Made by a program: the position numbers and the translations under genes
Notes under the pieces: generated by a model
The model's input: the letters and a program-made list of their open reading frames with translations, nothing else
Database searches by the model: none
Told to the model about the DNA's origin: nothing
Source of the DNA: Cristatella mucedo
Lineage: Eukaryota > Bryozoa > Phylactolaemata > Cristatellidae
Direction: 5' to 3'
Assembly: GCA_009760855.2 (NCBI GenBank)
Contig: WPIO01000002.1
Location: 9,992,501-10,054,500, forward strand
Length of the DNA stretch: 62,000 bases
Shown: piece by piece, positions 33,200-45,317 of the stretch
Position numbering within the stretch: the stretch's first letter is position 1
Layout of the letters: the number at the start of each line of letters is the position of its first letter

Positions 33200-35805
33200 A
33201 AAATATATTTCGCTTTCATTGCACACCCATTTATGCTTCGTCGTCGCAGTGCAAATGTACTCCTATATGTTAATGTTGTTGCTAAAATTCGTGAACTATG
33301 CATTAACAAGCAAAAAGCACCTTGGAGCAGCCATTGTGGAATGGGCTGCCTGCTCACACAGAACTCATTTGGCGGGAACTGCAAGCTCAGTACCTGTTCG
33401 TTTGGCATTCCTAGCATGGTCTCTTAGAACTCTGCACGTTCTCCCACAAGCCTCACTGTAAATATCTCTACCTTAGTGGTCCTCTGGCCTGTTGTCAGTC
33501 CGGCGGCCTCACTTAATGCCTGTCTTTGCAATCGTCACTCTATGTGCAATAACTCTCTAGTAATAAGTCAATTTCTTTCTGAAAATGTCTTGACATTCTC
33601 ACGTTGACTAAAATATGGCTAAAATCAGCAGCCTGTTCGACCATTAAAGAATCTACTCCAACTGGTTTCTCGTTCTTTCACAACCCTAGATCAACAAAAA
33701 CTGGAGATGAAGTCACTATTACCATGAGCTTGAAATTCAACTTCAAGCAATTCGCAATATCCTCAAAGCAGTCTTTCGAAGCAATTGTCCTGATTTCACC
33801 CGATCGCAAGCTAGCGATGGCTGCAATCTTTTATCTTGACCCGTAATGGCTCACTGGGTAAGGCGGTTGCTTTTCACGACCTTGGCCACGATGTCGTGGG
33901 TTCGAATCCTGTGGTGGGCGATCCTTTACTGTCACTGCAAGCTGTGGTGTTAGCCGCAAAGGCTCTTCTGTCGCTACACAAAAAGATGCTGTTAAATCAG
34001 CTGGGATTTATTCATTTACTATTTATCTTTTACCAGGTACAAAAGTCCCCCTTTACCTTAGATTAATCCGACATCTTTTCAATTAAGAGTGCAATACATC
34101 GATCTTTCATTATTGAGGGTGATTTAAACAGTCATTTGGATTATCTCTCTGACATCTCCAGAACTGACCTTCATGCACTGACTGACTCGCTGTTTCTTGT
34201 GCCTCCTGTACATGGCCCCACTCACATTCAGGGTCACACACTCGACAAACAGCTCTCATATGGCTGCCTTTTTTCATCACCAATTACTACCAAATCCTAT
34301 TCATCTGCCCAGATGCAGATTCAATCAAGCCTACAATGTGTCACACCTCCTTCTCCTCACATAAAATCATCTGTGAATTGCGAAACTCTATTACCCTCAC
34401 CGCCTATGCAGTCCGTGCGTGAATATATGCCTCACTTCAGCTGCTCTGTCCCTCTGCCGCCTCTCATCGTTGGTAGATTGCTACAACGTGACACTGGCTT
34501 TCACGCTCGACGAGCTTGGACTTCAGACAAAGCTCATTTGGTCACCTCTCCGAGACGGCCGATGGTTGAGGACACATTAAAATAACTAGGTCTAGTAAGA
34601 GTAACCTTGAAAAAAATTACGAAAGATCAGGAATGACTGTCTATCGACAGCTGTGCTAGGGCTAATGTAGGTTGTACCTATCAATTCTTGAAAAGGCCAA
34701 GTCTAGCTTCTACAAAACATTGTTGAACAAAGGATGAGCAATCGGAAAATGCTGACGTCGGCGATCCGCAATCTTCTCAACCACTCACAGATGAGCTCCT
34801 TACCTGATGATACATGTGATGATCTAACTGGTCGCTTCTCTCGATTCCTTGTTTAGAAAATAGGCAAGATCAGGGAGTCACTCCCTGCGATGGTAGCATG
34901 GTAGAAATCACTCCCTGCGATGGTAACCGCTAGAATGTCGTCCCTTGATTTCTGGCTGAACCTCATTATCACCATTTAAGCTGATCACTTGTGATCTCAT
35001 CCTGAAGTTCATTTCCCAATCAAAGAAGACAACTAGTACTTTGGACTCTATCCCCAATGTACTGCTCTCACGTTGCATTGATCTGCTTCCACCATAACTA
35101 ACATCATTAGTGTGTCATTAGCCTCAGGTCATGTCCCAGCACCTTTTCAAAACGCTGTAGTTACTCCACTTATTAAAAAAGCCAAATCAGACCAAGAGAA
35201 ACTTGAGAAACTTACGTCCAACCTCTCTTCTACCGTTCCTAGAAAAGACACTGGCATGATTCATGGCAGACCACCTGGAATCATGTATTGAAACTTCAAG
35301 TCTTGCTAGGAGGCTACATTCTAGTATTAGTGGTAATAACTTCACTGAGTCGGAATTTCTTCGGATTAACACTGACCCGCTTAGGAATGCAGACATGGGT
35401 AGACCATTGCTGCTTGCTTTTCTCGATGTTTCCGCAGCTTTTGATACTATCGATCACCAGGTCCTTATTGAGCGACTCTCATCTCGAATACAAATTATTG
35501 GCACCGCATTGCCATTGTTCAGGTCCTGCCTTGTAGGGAGACTCCAAAGTATTAAAGTGATCAGACAAACACCGTACGAGAAACCTGTGAAATATATGGT
35601 ACGTCATGACTCCGTGCTGGTCCCGTCATTTTCAGAGTTTATAGTTTCCCTCCAGCCGATGTGATTGCCAAGTACAATCTAGGCTTTAATTACTATGCTG
35701 ATGACACTTAGTGGTATCTTTGTTTTGATCCTTACTAGCGCCCCATCACGTCAAGCTCTTTACACTCCCTTCCTGCGTGTTTTGATGACACCTACATTTG
35801 GCGGT
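33200..35805 (+). mobile_element. L2/CR1-like LINE with endonuclease and RT, SINE-interrupted
   Basis: This is the longest LINE here. From about 33,500 the translation gives the start of an APE endonuclease (an ENVLTFS..KIWLKS stretch then GFSFFHNPRSTKTG and SFEAIVLIS). A SINE interrupts it at 33,838-34,021. After it the endonuclease end follows (LDYLSDISRTDLHALTD, then FSSPITTKS). Reverse transcriptase remnants extend to 35,805: an RP.GI-like segment, LDVSAAFDTIDHQVL (motif A, about 35,420), and YYADDT (about 35,690). Many frameshifts and stops break the ORF. It is truncated at the 3' side just after the YADD box, where array sequence resumes. The endonuclease sequence differs from that at 26 kb, so it may belong to another subfamily. 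Confidence 0.75.
33838..34021 (+). mobile_element. SINE-A copy 6 nested in LINE endonuclease
   Basis: The copy is full length, with a TGGCTCACTGGG-type A box, GGTTCGAATCC B box and an ACAAAAAGATGCTGTTAAAT tail. It is flanked by an 8-bp direct repeat, tttatctt (33,830-33,837 and 34,022-34,029). It splits the endonuclease coding region of the surrounding LINE and is therefore younger than it. Confidence 0.9.
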
Positions 35806-36715
35806 AGAGCATATTTGTGACAGACTTTCTGATTTTGGATCACAGTAGGTTGGTCTATCACTAAGGAACAGCTCACTTTGTTATTCAAATTAAGACATTT
35901 TGGAACCATTCAGAGAAGACATAAGGAATCCATGCCGTAATATATTAGGCTAACAGTGTCATACCCTGAGGCAGTGAGCAATATCGTATCTTTACAACTG
36001 TTATTTATCTACAAGCTATTAATGGTCTACAGGTTGCCTATATATCTCAAGCACAGGATGAGTATTTAACGCGACAAATAGAAAGGACAAGCAGTGAGCT
36101 CATGTTTGACATACTTGAGTGTTTCATTTCAATGAAGCTCTGAGGTTCCTGTAGACGTTTAGTCTGCCTCAAATCAGTTCAGTGTGCAAGTGATGTCTAG
36201 GCAAAATTGAAAATTCTTGGAAACAGCTAGGCAAAGAATAGCATGTAAAGCAGCATAAAGATCTATATGAAGAAGTGGTGAAACGTTACCTCAATCTTTG
36301 ATCTTGCCATACACATCAGTCGCAGCAAGCTTAGGATAGCCCGATAGATGATGACTAGCACTTTGACATAACTGAAACTTGAGAGCTACAGTTTCAGATT
36401 CTATTTATAGTTTGTAGAGTTAGAGAAGACAAATGGATAGGCTTTCTGCAGGAACGGCTTCGTGGCAATTAAGCTGCAGTGGCTTCGGTTCCTGATATCC
36501 AGTGTTCCTTCACTTTTCTCAAATACCTAAACACTGTCGTTCAGTTAGGTACAGCACCAGTAGCTGAAGATATATTTCTCTGGCCTATTACATTAGCGTT
36601 TTGTACCATCTTTTTAATGAGATCCAGACAGTGGAAATGGTTTCTAGCAAGCTATTCATTTCCTTCGACCAAAACACGGACTTTATTAAAGGTCAGTTGA
36701 AGCAGCCTTTAATGT
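35805..36715 (+). repeat. Tandem-array module, unit 4 (fragment without peptide gene)
   Basis: Starting at ggtagagcatatttg the sequence resumes the block seen at 17.9-18.8 kb, including caaatcagttcagtg at about 36,171 and the later ctcaatctttgatc. No peptide exon follows; a LINE takes over at 36,717. Confidence 0.6.
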
Positions 36716-36716
36716 C

Positions 36717-37290
36717 CGGTATGTGCGATCAGGCGATTACAGCTGATTCTAAACTCCATAGCTGGGCTTGTCCGTCGTGAACACCACAGTTGCCACTTCA
36801 CACCACTTCTCGCCGACCTGCACTGGCTCCCCGTCAGCCTACCAATCACATCTACTGCCCGACCAGGATGAGCTTCAGGCCACCTGCTTTTCAGAATCCA
36901 ATAGTTTTACCCATATCCGTATTAACCTGAATAATTTTGGAGACCGTGCCTTTAGTTCGTATGGTCCCAAAACCCAGAACTCATTACCAACTTCAGTTGC
37001 AACATCTCCTGACTTAAAAAAATTAAACCAACTGAAAGCGCATTAAGTCATCAAAGCATTTAGTGATTTTCTGTGATAAAAATTTAAATGCTTATGGATT
37101 CTCACATTGTGCATGCTGCGACTAATCGTACATGCATGATGACCTTGGGAGAGTCACCAAAAACTATACTATTCTTGATGTTTATGGAGTATGCTAAGAC
37201 TAACTAGTTGATCGTGCTTTGTGCGATCGTGTTTTTCATCAAATGTAGAACACCTAGATAAAATTGATCTCTCTGATGATGCTTTACACT
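36717..37290 (+). mobile_element. LINE family A fragment
   Basis: It starts at the cgatcaggcgattacagct coding landmark, continues through degraded C-terminal coding (a [11 protein letters not shown]-like segment at about 36,940) and the 3' UTR, and ends in a decayed hairpin without a clear (att)n run. Confidence 0.75.
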
Positions 37291-38285
37291 GTATATTAAC
37301 ATTTTCATAAACTGCAAGGCTATTTCCTCAACTTTTTAAGCGAAGTTGTTAAAATTAAAAGTGAAACACACAGGAAAACACAGAGAAACACACACATACA
37401 GATCCACTTATTGATTACTAAACTTCCTTCCATTACTCCTCAAATATTACTAAAGAAAACCTCACACAGTATAATTACAATTCTCAATGAAAGTGATTAT
37501 CATCCCTTTTGTCTGCACGTACGTAAAATGTATAAAGTATGTGGGACACTTTGTTATTGTAGTCGTGTTCATAATTCTATACTGGAAATTATATATTAAA
37601 AGGAAGGTTTGCTTGGCCATAAAAGATGCATAAGACGCAGAAAAGCCCCAGAACACATGCAAAACGTTTCAAGGATATATGCTTCCAGCTTAAAGTCAAT
37701 TTGGAAAGTTCAAATTGCTTTCAATTTTTGAAGCGTAGAAATAATAATAAAAAAAATTATCGTTGAGCGGATAGGTAATTCATAATGTTTCTATGCACCA
37801 GATTGTATGCTGTAAGAAAGGAAATTGAATTGTGGTCTTAATTTTTCGTTTAAAAGAACTAGGCGATTCTGTTACGTAATCAGAATTCATATAATTTTTT
37901 AAATATGCTGGTCACTCGTCATAACCGAATCAAGTTCTCTATAGAAATTACGAAATAAAAAAGCACTGTTGCAAATGTCTAATTGCATTTGACATTTTAA
38001 TTATTAAAAAAGTGACACTTGCTATCTGTATCGATAAAGTCATACTCAGTTTCATTTCATATTACATTCTCAAGGATTTTACGTGATTGCACTCTCAATG
38101 AAGGCACACCCTGAGGAGAGCAGCAGACTCCTTGGCAATTGTAATAAAGAATTCATACAAAGCTGTATCGACTTCAGTTAAAGAATTTGTATAAAGCATA
38201 ATTCGTTCGTGCAGCACCTGAATATGACACTAACTCTCTTGCTAGCCCTTACAGGTTTCGTTAAGCACGAATCTACAACCTTGGC
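37291..38285. other. AT-rich, no recognised gene
   Basis: This is about 1 kb of AT-rich DNA between a LINE fragment and array unit 5. It has no coding or repeat features that I can support. Confidence 0.3.
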
Positions 38286-39124
38286 AAACGATTTTATTCA
38301 CCTTGACCTTGATTGGGCTCTCGAGCCTCCTGGTTAGGCCTGGATGGTAATAGAGGACGAAAAACCAACGTCCCTACTAACAGATTTAATTTCGAGAGTC
38401 TGAAGGTAATTTCCTGACTCAGTTTAGGTTGATGTTAACATTTTAAAGCTATGTCGCATGTAGCTTGGTGGTTCAGGTCAAGCCTTGATGAGGAGAGCAA
38501 GCCATCATGGGTAACCTAAATGCGATTGTGTGTAAATATAGGCAGGCTCCCTGAATTGGCCTCTGGTCGGATATAGCGTGTCTGGTTGATAAGTGCTAAG
38601 ATGGCCAGCATTGATATTTCATTAATCGTATAATAACTCATGCCCAACGGAATATAAACTATCTCTTCCTTGATCTGACTGTATAAGTGGCTTACGTTTA
38701 GCTGATATGAACTCAGATTATTACTGTCTCAGATGGACTTGGACGAGTGCACAGTAAGGCGACGATTTAAACTTTAAGAAATCATAGCTCAGACATATTA
38801 CCTATGCATTCTGAAAATATCGCATGCCATTATAACCGTATCAAGTTTACACAACGAAATCAGAGTAGTGACATCACGATTGTGCTTTTAAGACATATCT
38901 AAGCAGCATCACCAGTCACAGATTGACTTAATCTGAACGAGAAGGACATGGCTAGTGTTAGGCATGTAACTTCGTCTAGCTCCCACTTGAATCACCCTTA
39001 TGTTGAATTATGGACTGAGGGGTTCCTGGAGTTGCATTCCGACCCGGAGTAAGCCAACAAACCACACGGTACCTCCCACATAATTGTTAGGCAACCAGTT
39101 CTGTTGAATATGCTTAATCGTATC

Positions 39125-40660
39125 CGGGTCATAGCGGACCACCTGAACTCGTATATTGAAACTTCGATTATTGCTAGTAAGTTCGAGTCTGGCTTTAGAG
39201 CTAATCACTCCACAGAATCAGCACTGCTTATGGTGTACAACTAACTACTTAGGAATTAAGACATGGGTAGAGTATCTGTGTTTGCTTTACTCGATCTTTC
39301 GGCAGCTTTTGATACTCTCGATCACCAAGTTCTTCTAGAGCACCCCTCATCTCGCCTGGGCATCACTATCACTGCTCAGCAATGGTTCAGATCCTATCAC
39401 AGTGGAAGACTCTAGAGTATTGACGTGAATGGACAAAGATTATCCGATGTACCTCTAAAATATGGGGTATCTCAGGTTCCTTGCTAGGTCCGGTTATTTT
39501 CACAGTTCATACTCTCCCTCTTGCTGACGTGATTGTCGAGCACAATCTAGGCTTTCATTTCTATGCGGATGACACTCACTTGTACCTTAGCTTTGATCCG
39601 TCCCAACCTTCGAGCACAGCGAATTCTCTCACCTCACTTGCTCCATGTATTGATGACTCCCCACATGGATGACAGCGAGTTTTCTAAAACTAAACGAAGA
39701 TAAAACTAACTACTAGTTATGGACAAACCCAGTGTAATTCAGAAATTGGAAAAGCTGACGCTCAAAATTGGCTCTGCCAGCATATCTCCGGCTGACACAG
39801 CTCGAAATCTAGGTGTCTTGTTCTAAAATGACCTCACGTTAGACAACCACATCAGCTCCACACTTGAGACCGCCTTCTTCCAGCTACATAACCTTGCAAA
39901 AATTTGCGCTTTTTTTAGATAATGATACCACATCTAAGTTGGGCCATGCATTTGTGACATCCCGTCTCGACCACTGTAACTCTCTGCTTGTTGGCCTACC
40001 TGGATATGCCATCAAGCGATTACAACTCGTGCAAAACTCAGCAGCCAGGCTTGTCTGTCGTGAGAGTCCCAGTTGCCACATCATCCCACTTCTCGCCGAC
40101 CTGCACTGGCTCCCAGTCAAGCAACGGATCGACTTAAAGATTTTGTCGCTTACTTTTAGGTCACTTTAATCTTTGGCTCCAGCCTATCTCTCAGATCTAC
40201 TCCCTCACCAGGCCAAGCATTGTACCACCCGCTTTTCGGAATATAACTGTATACCAATACCTCGTACAAACCTCAAATCCTTTGGAGACCGTGCATTTAG
40301 GTTGTAGGCTCCCAAAGTCTGGAACTCACTCCCGATTGGCGTCAGAGCATCCCCTGACTCGACCACATTTTAAAAGAGCTTAAAAACACACCTATTTAGG
40401 ACAGCATTTAGCGGGTGCCTGTGATTCGTCCTTCATATGCTTAGGCGAGCTGACACTGTGCATGACACTAACCACACTTGTATGCTGAGCCTTTGCATGT
40501 CACCCCTAACCCCGTTATTCATGTTGTTTATTAAGCATGATGTTACTTACCATTAAATCGCGTTTCCCTCTGCTGGAAATGTAAAGTGCCTGGAAAGAGA
40601 TTGAGTTATTTTATGGCGCTTTATCAAGTGCGTTATTATTATTATTATTATTATTATCCC
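39125..40660 (+). mobile_element. LINE family A copy, 5' truncated, frameshifted
   Basis: Translation in shifting frames gives FESGFRANHSTESALL, then a motif A block of the AAFDT type (about 39,300), VLGPVIFTVHTLPLADV, FYADDTHLYL (about 39,560), and the C-terminal NSAARLVCR...LHWLPVKQR. The 3' UTR, terminal hairpin and an (att)n run at 40,633-40,657 are present. It inserted into the 39.1 kb array block, which resumes at about 40,670. Confidence 0.9.
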
Positions 40661-42899
40661 GTAGAGCAATCTGTGACTTCGGGCCTAGCTTTAAGTAGTA
40701 GAAATCCCACTTAAGTTATAAAAAAATTAATTAATTGGAACCCTAATATGTAAAAAATTTGTTCAAAAAGTGGTAATTAGAGGAATAGTAATAATACACC
40801 AGAGTTCACTGGTTTTGGACTCGTTCCACTGATGCATAGCTGAACTAAAGTTTTTATTCGTTTCTTTTGGATGTAGAGACCGCCATCTTGCGGCTTTACC
40901 AGGGAAAGACTAACGGACGATCTTGTTTTGGTTAGTCGAGAATGCCATGCTGCCACTAAATCGCTAATCCCTCATAGAATTTGTAGGTGTGCTTTCAATA
41001 AACGTCTATCACGAAGTTAGATATGCACGGCTTACTGCAATGCATCATTTTATTAGTTGGGAAATGCAAGGCATCATCATGCAACTATAATTGGTCGTAA
41101 CTGGCATATTGCGAGATTACAATAGTTAGCTTTAGATCACTACTAACAATTGCGATCACCTGTAAAAAGTTCGTAGCAGCATGTTAAAATCAGGTTTGTT
41201 TTTGTACATTTCTCGGGTAGAATTGGTATTTATTCAGTAGCTCAAGACTTACAAAGCATCTGATGTGGATTGACGAGATGGTGGAGCAATGCCTAATGCA
41301 AGTGGCTGTTTGCTCCGTCAGGGAGGATGAAGCCAGCTGATGTGGAAAATTAAAAGTAAACTAAGTAATTTCGAATACACTGAACTGCTTGAAATGGAGC
41401 TTATGCAAGTCTTCTAGACACAATTTGTTATGACAGTAATTAAATCTTGTATTCTAAAACTAGCGTTTCTGAGTATAGAATTGTGTGCGAATTGTAAACA
41501 CACTAATTCAAAAGTTCGTATGACATCATGTAGTGAGTTACAGAATTTGTAATGCATTTTAATAGCTCTTGGAGCAACTTATTGCTTTACGCCTGCCTAG
41601 AATATTGCCATACTTAAGATTTAGGCAAGCCTTACTTTGGATATAAAGTGTTTAAATACTGTAAGATCAATTTAAAACGAGGCTTGTAAGGTTTTCACAG
41701 GTGCTATACATATTCACTATAATAGCATATTTCGATGATTGAACGTTAGAATTGAGGACTACAATCTGGTTTGCCATTCACTAACGTTCAACAGATATTT
41801 TCATTCAACTTGAAAAAGTGTGCAACCATCCGGTTATCATGTTAATCTGCAAGTATCAGAAATCCCTGCAGCAGGTGAGTTGATGAACGGTCCCATGCTG
41901 TGTATTAGAAAGCTTTGAAAGCCTTTACACAGCTGGTAGTTACCTACTAGCTCTTTAAGGCCTATATTTTGTCAGGAAATCTTAAGGGCCTGACCCAGAG
42001 TACTAGCTACAAAAAGGAACAGGATATGCAGTAAACTAAGGCATGCCAGGCATGGGTGGTTGGTCGAAATGCATTGCCCTTGGCACTAATACTCTGGAGT
42101 TCGCATGGAGAGGCTAGATATGACTCATTGCAGTTCTGTGCAAGTGAGACCTAGGCGAGATAGGATTCGCTTGCGAAGAGCTTGAAAAAGATTAACATCT
42201 AACTGTCCATAAAGATCGAGCTTAACAACCAGATAACTATGTTTCAATCACTAGTTTAATAAGTTAGCTAAGAGTCGTATGCCGCTTTTTACAGGAATGC
42301 CATCATGGCAAAAATGTGGAAATGGCCTCGTTTCTCATCATCTATTGGTTCTTTTTTCAGCTTCCTAATAACAGGCATTTACGTAGTTGCAGATACAGCA
42401 CCTTGATTGACCACATATGTATGTTGTATGATATTAGTCTTACTTAGCATACTCTCCATGGAATCCGGACAGTAAATAGAGATTAGGGTAGCCTGTCGAT
42501 TTCCTGAAATCAAGAGATTGATTTTATAAAAGTTCGGTAAAGGCAGTCCTAAAATTAAACGCTGTCTGCATAAGTAAAAGACTCTTTAATCGTAACTTGC
42601 CCACCAAAAACTTAGATAACTAATTAACAGCACACAACTGGAGTGCCATAGCTATGATAGCACCTAGGAGCCGATTCTTGTTCGGTTTTAGTTGACTTCG
42701 AGCTTTTTTATTAAGTGAGTGTGATAAATACAGCTGACTAGCTATTTTATTTATTAAACGCAAGCTTTGGTTTTGGTATGAGTAGTGAGTAGTTTTGTTT
42801 TGCAATCTCCATTGCCTTTCCCGAAACTTAAACTGTAGAAAGCGATTGCCTAACTGCTAGCCCTCATCGGTTGAACCAATGGTATGTAAGCGTTTGAGC

Positions 42900-42906
42900 T
42901 ATAAAA
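42900..42906 (+). promoter_or_regulatory. TATA box of intact peptide gene
   Basis: TATAAAA sits 48 bases upstream of the first ATG (42,948). A start site about 30 bases downstream would fall near 42,930, giving a very short 5' UTR. The flanking gagcta sequence and the spacing to the ATG are conserved in copy 1 (19,247) and, as TATACAA, in copy 5 (53,804). Confidence 0.65.
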
Positions 42907-42947
42907 TCATCTTGGTGACTGCAGTGCTCAACTGAAAACCAGAGAAA

Positions 42948-43404
42948 ATGATGCTTGTGCAGATCACATTGTTTGCAGTCCTTCTGCTCGTGGCCTATTC
43001 ATTCGCCGATGAAACAGAGGACAACTTCGAGGCAGTGGAGTTGGATGAAACAGAACTCGAAGAAAAGAGATCACATCGTAAATATTGTTTTACTGTGAAG
43101 TGAAAATTAGAGCTTTCCTGAATACGAGGTAGTCGTTTGATGCTAGTGGTATCGTGATCTAACACTCCATATATTTATTTACGCTACTGTTGTCTAAACC
43201 AACTGGAGTCACAATGGAACGTCAGTTTTTATGTTACTGTATGAATGCGCTTTCTCGACTAGCGTATTCTTTGTTTTCGTTGCAGTTTGTAAATCATGTG
43301 AATCTCAGGGCGGAAAGTGCTCACCATTTATGAAGACGTGCCGTTACCCGAAAAAACTGACCTATAAGTACCTATGTCCCTGTCGCCGGTCATGCTGCAT
43401 TTAA
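42948..43404 (+). CDS. Small secreted cysteine-rich peptide precursor, intact (beta-defensin-like spacing)
   Basis: Exon 1 is 42,948-43,077 and exon 2 43,286-43,404, joined across a 208-bp phase-1 GT/AG intron, giving 82 residues. Residues 1-20 form a signal peptide (core TLFAVLLLVAYSFA). Residues 21-41 are an acidic propeptide (11 Asp/Glu) ending in the dibasic site K40-R41. The predicted mature peptide (42-82) is cationic, with nine Lys/Arg against one Glu, and has eight cysteines at 45, 48, 55, 62, 74, 76, 80 and 81. Six of them (48, 55, 62, 74, 80, 81) follow C-x6-C-x6-C-x11-C-x5-CC with a Gly two residues before the second, a beta-defensin-type order; 45 and 76 could form an extra bridge. 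The role is inferred: a secreted antimicrobial or venom-type peptide. Tandem ATGs leave the start uncertain by one codon. Four decayed relatives lie in the window. Confidence 0.85.
43078..43285 (+). other. Intron of the intact peptide gene
   Basis: GT at 43,078-43,079 and a pyrimidine-rich ttttcgttgcag ending at 43,285 bound it. It splits a codon after its first base. The position separates the prepro segment from the mature domain, a common layout in secreted peptide families. Equivalent introns are seen in copies 1, 3 and 5. Confidence 0.8.
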
Positions 43405-43430
43405 CCAACTGCTTCTCTGACGCAGCCAGG

Positions 43431-43440
43431 AATGTGAGTT
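43431..43440 (+). promoter_or_regulatory. Conserved splice-donor-like site 29 bases after the stop codon
   Basis: The sequence aat|GTGAGT follows the TAA of the intact gene. Copies 3 and 5 have ggaatGTAAGT at the same place (about 30,260 and 54,339). This suggests an intron in the 3' UTR and a downstream non-coding exon. Confidence 0.4.
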
Positions 43441-43527
43441 GAACTAGCTAGCTTCGTTACTAGGTTTTGAAAAATTATAATATTGCTGACAAAAAATCAT
43501 ACATAAAAATGCTGAATTGATATTTTA

Positions 43528-43561
<34 letters not shown>
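43528..43561. repeat. (TA)n microsatellite
   Basis: About 16 TA units lie just downstream of the intact peptide gene, within the possible 3' UTR intron. Copy 5 has only a short TA-rich stretch at the equivalent place. Confidence 0.9.
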
Positions 43562-43565
<4 letters not shown>

Positions 43566-45317
43566 ACCCATATAAAGATATGTTTATTTATTTATATCCA
43601 AATGACTCTAGCATGCGAAGCAATCAAACGTCAAAGGTACGCTGCATCTATGCTTGACACATTCAATGGCAACTTCTGACCGTTTCCTTTGAATAGTGGA
43701 GTCTAAGTTAGAGGCGGAAACACATAGAGACCAATGGACCGAGATGCGGAAAGAAAGAGCGACACAAAAACGCGGAAAGCATAGACAAGGAGAGAGAGAG
43801 AGAAAAAACATGAGAGCCAATGACAAAATATAAGAAACACAAAATGACGAGAATTCTGAGAGAAAAATGAAAAAAGTTTTTTCAGAGATCTAGGGAGACA
43901 GAGAGGCCACCAGCGAGAACGACAGAGTGATAGAGGACTATTAATACTGATAAATGCAGAGACCACGAAAAAGAATGCAGATAGAAGGACGTGGCTGGAC
44001 ACATTTAGAAAAGTAACTACCTCAATCGAAGGTGAAAAGCATCCCTATGTGCATTTTTTCAATATATTTTCTGGTTCATCTTATGCGTTGAATAGCACAA
44101 ACTTTTTCAAACCAAGAATATGCTCCGGCCTAGTTTGCCAAGATATGTAAATTAACACTAAAGTTATGACGTAAACAGCAGAACTACCAATTCTGAAGCT
44201 ATTATTTATTTATATACTGTTTACTTTATTTATGTATTATTTATTTATTTGATATATTACTGTTGACGTAATTGTTATTCCGAGGTGTTGCCAGTGGACG
44301 TATTTAGATGCTGCTTTCTGCAGGAAAAGCAATAATGGCAGAATTTCTTTTACGACACATCGGTCATTCGATACTTACTAAACACTGTAGAAGAAACTTT
44401 AATACGCAGTACAGTGACTTGCTTGGCGTGAAAATTCAACTCGTTTCACGATATTCAGTTTGCTCCACCATGATTGCCATTTTTCAGACGTAGGATCGAC
44501 TGAGAGGCTGCATTCTTATTCGGTAAAGATTGCGTAAGGACCACACAGCCGATGATCCTGGGAGTACGCTTTATTGACCTAATCAATGCTCAAGGCAATG
44601 GTCTTGCAATCGGACAGAGACAGAACGACGGGCGTGGCATTGCTCAAACTGTCAGTTAAAGTTGAACTTCAATAAAATCTTTCGCATTCAGCTTATCGAG
44701 CATATATTTAATTTTATGAAGCGGATTTGCTTATGCAACTTAAGTACAGGCTGTGTGTGCAGATAGAATTACAGCAAGCAAGAGACTCATGAGGACCATC
44801 CTCAAAGCAAAAACCTGGCACTTTACGGTCGTGGCTTTTTCTACTGCAAAGATATTCAGATTTGATAATGATATGCATTTTAAATTTCACACTGGTATGA
44901 CATTAGCAAATACAGAGTAACGAACTGCAGAAACGTTGCTTTCTAGAAATAATTACGTTATCCTAATTAGATACTATAATTCTAAGTTAACGGTATCACT
45001 ATAATTGATAATAACGAAGATAAATTCTCAGACTTCGTCAATGTTCCTAATCTCTGGTAACATGAACGTCTCTATAAGCACAATATGGATACACAATACA
45101 TGCACAGTAAATGAAGAGAAATAGGTCAGCAATAAGGCAAATGCATTTAGTAAGCTTCACGACATATGGGACAAATCACGAGAACTCGGCGAGCATTACG
45201 AGTAAAGAGTGCATTTTAGCATGCAGTAACTTGTGAAAAGCAGTGTTTATTGACACATCAGTTGAGAGCGAATTTACAGATGGAGGTGTCACAACGTTGG
45301 GTCCTACCAACAAGATT

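Noticed and set aside
42948-43404. A vertebrate (reptile) origin suggested by the cysteine spacing
   Set aside because: The spacing alone can converge; the RING protein is too diverged from vertebrate Topors and the repeat landscape does not suggest a reptile.
44308-44493. 61-codon frame downstream of the intact peptide gene
   Set aside because: It has no recognisable motif and lies in the non-coding block repeated in other units, where the frame is not kept.
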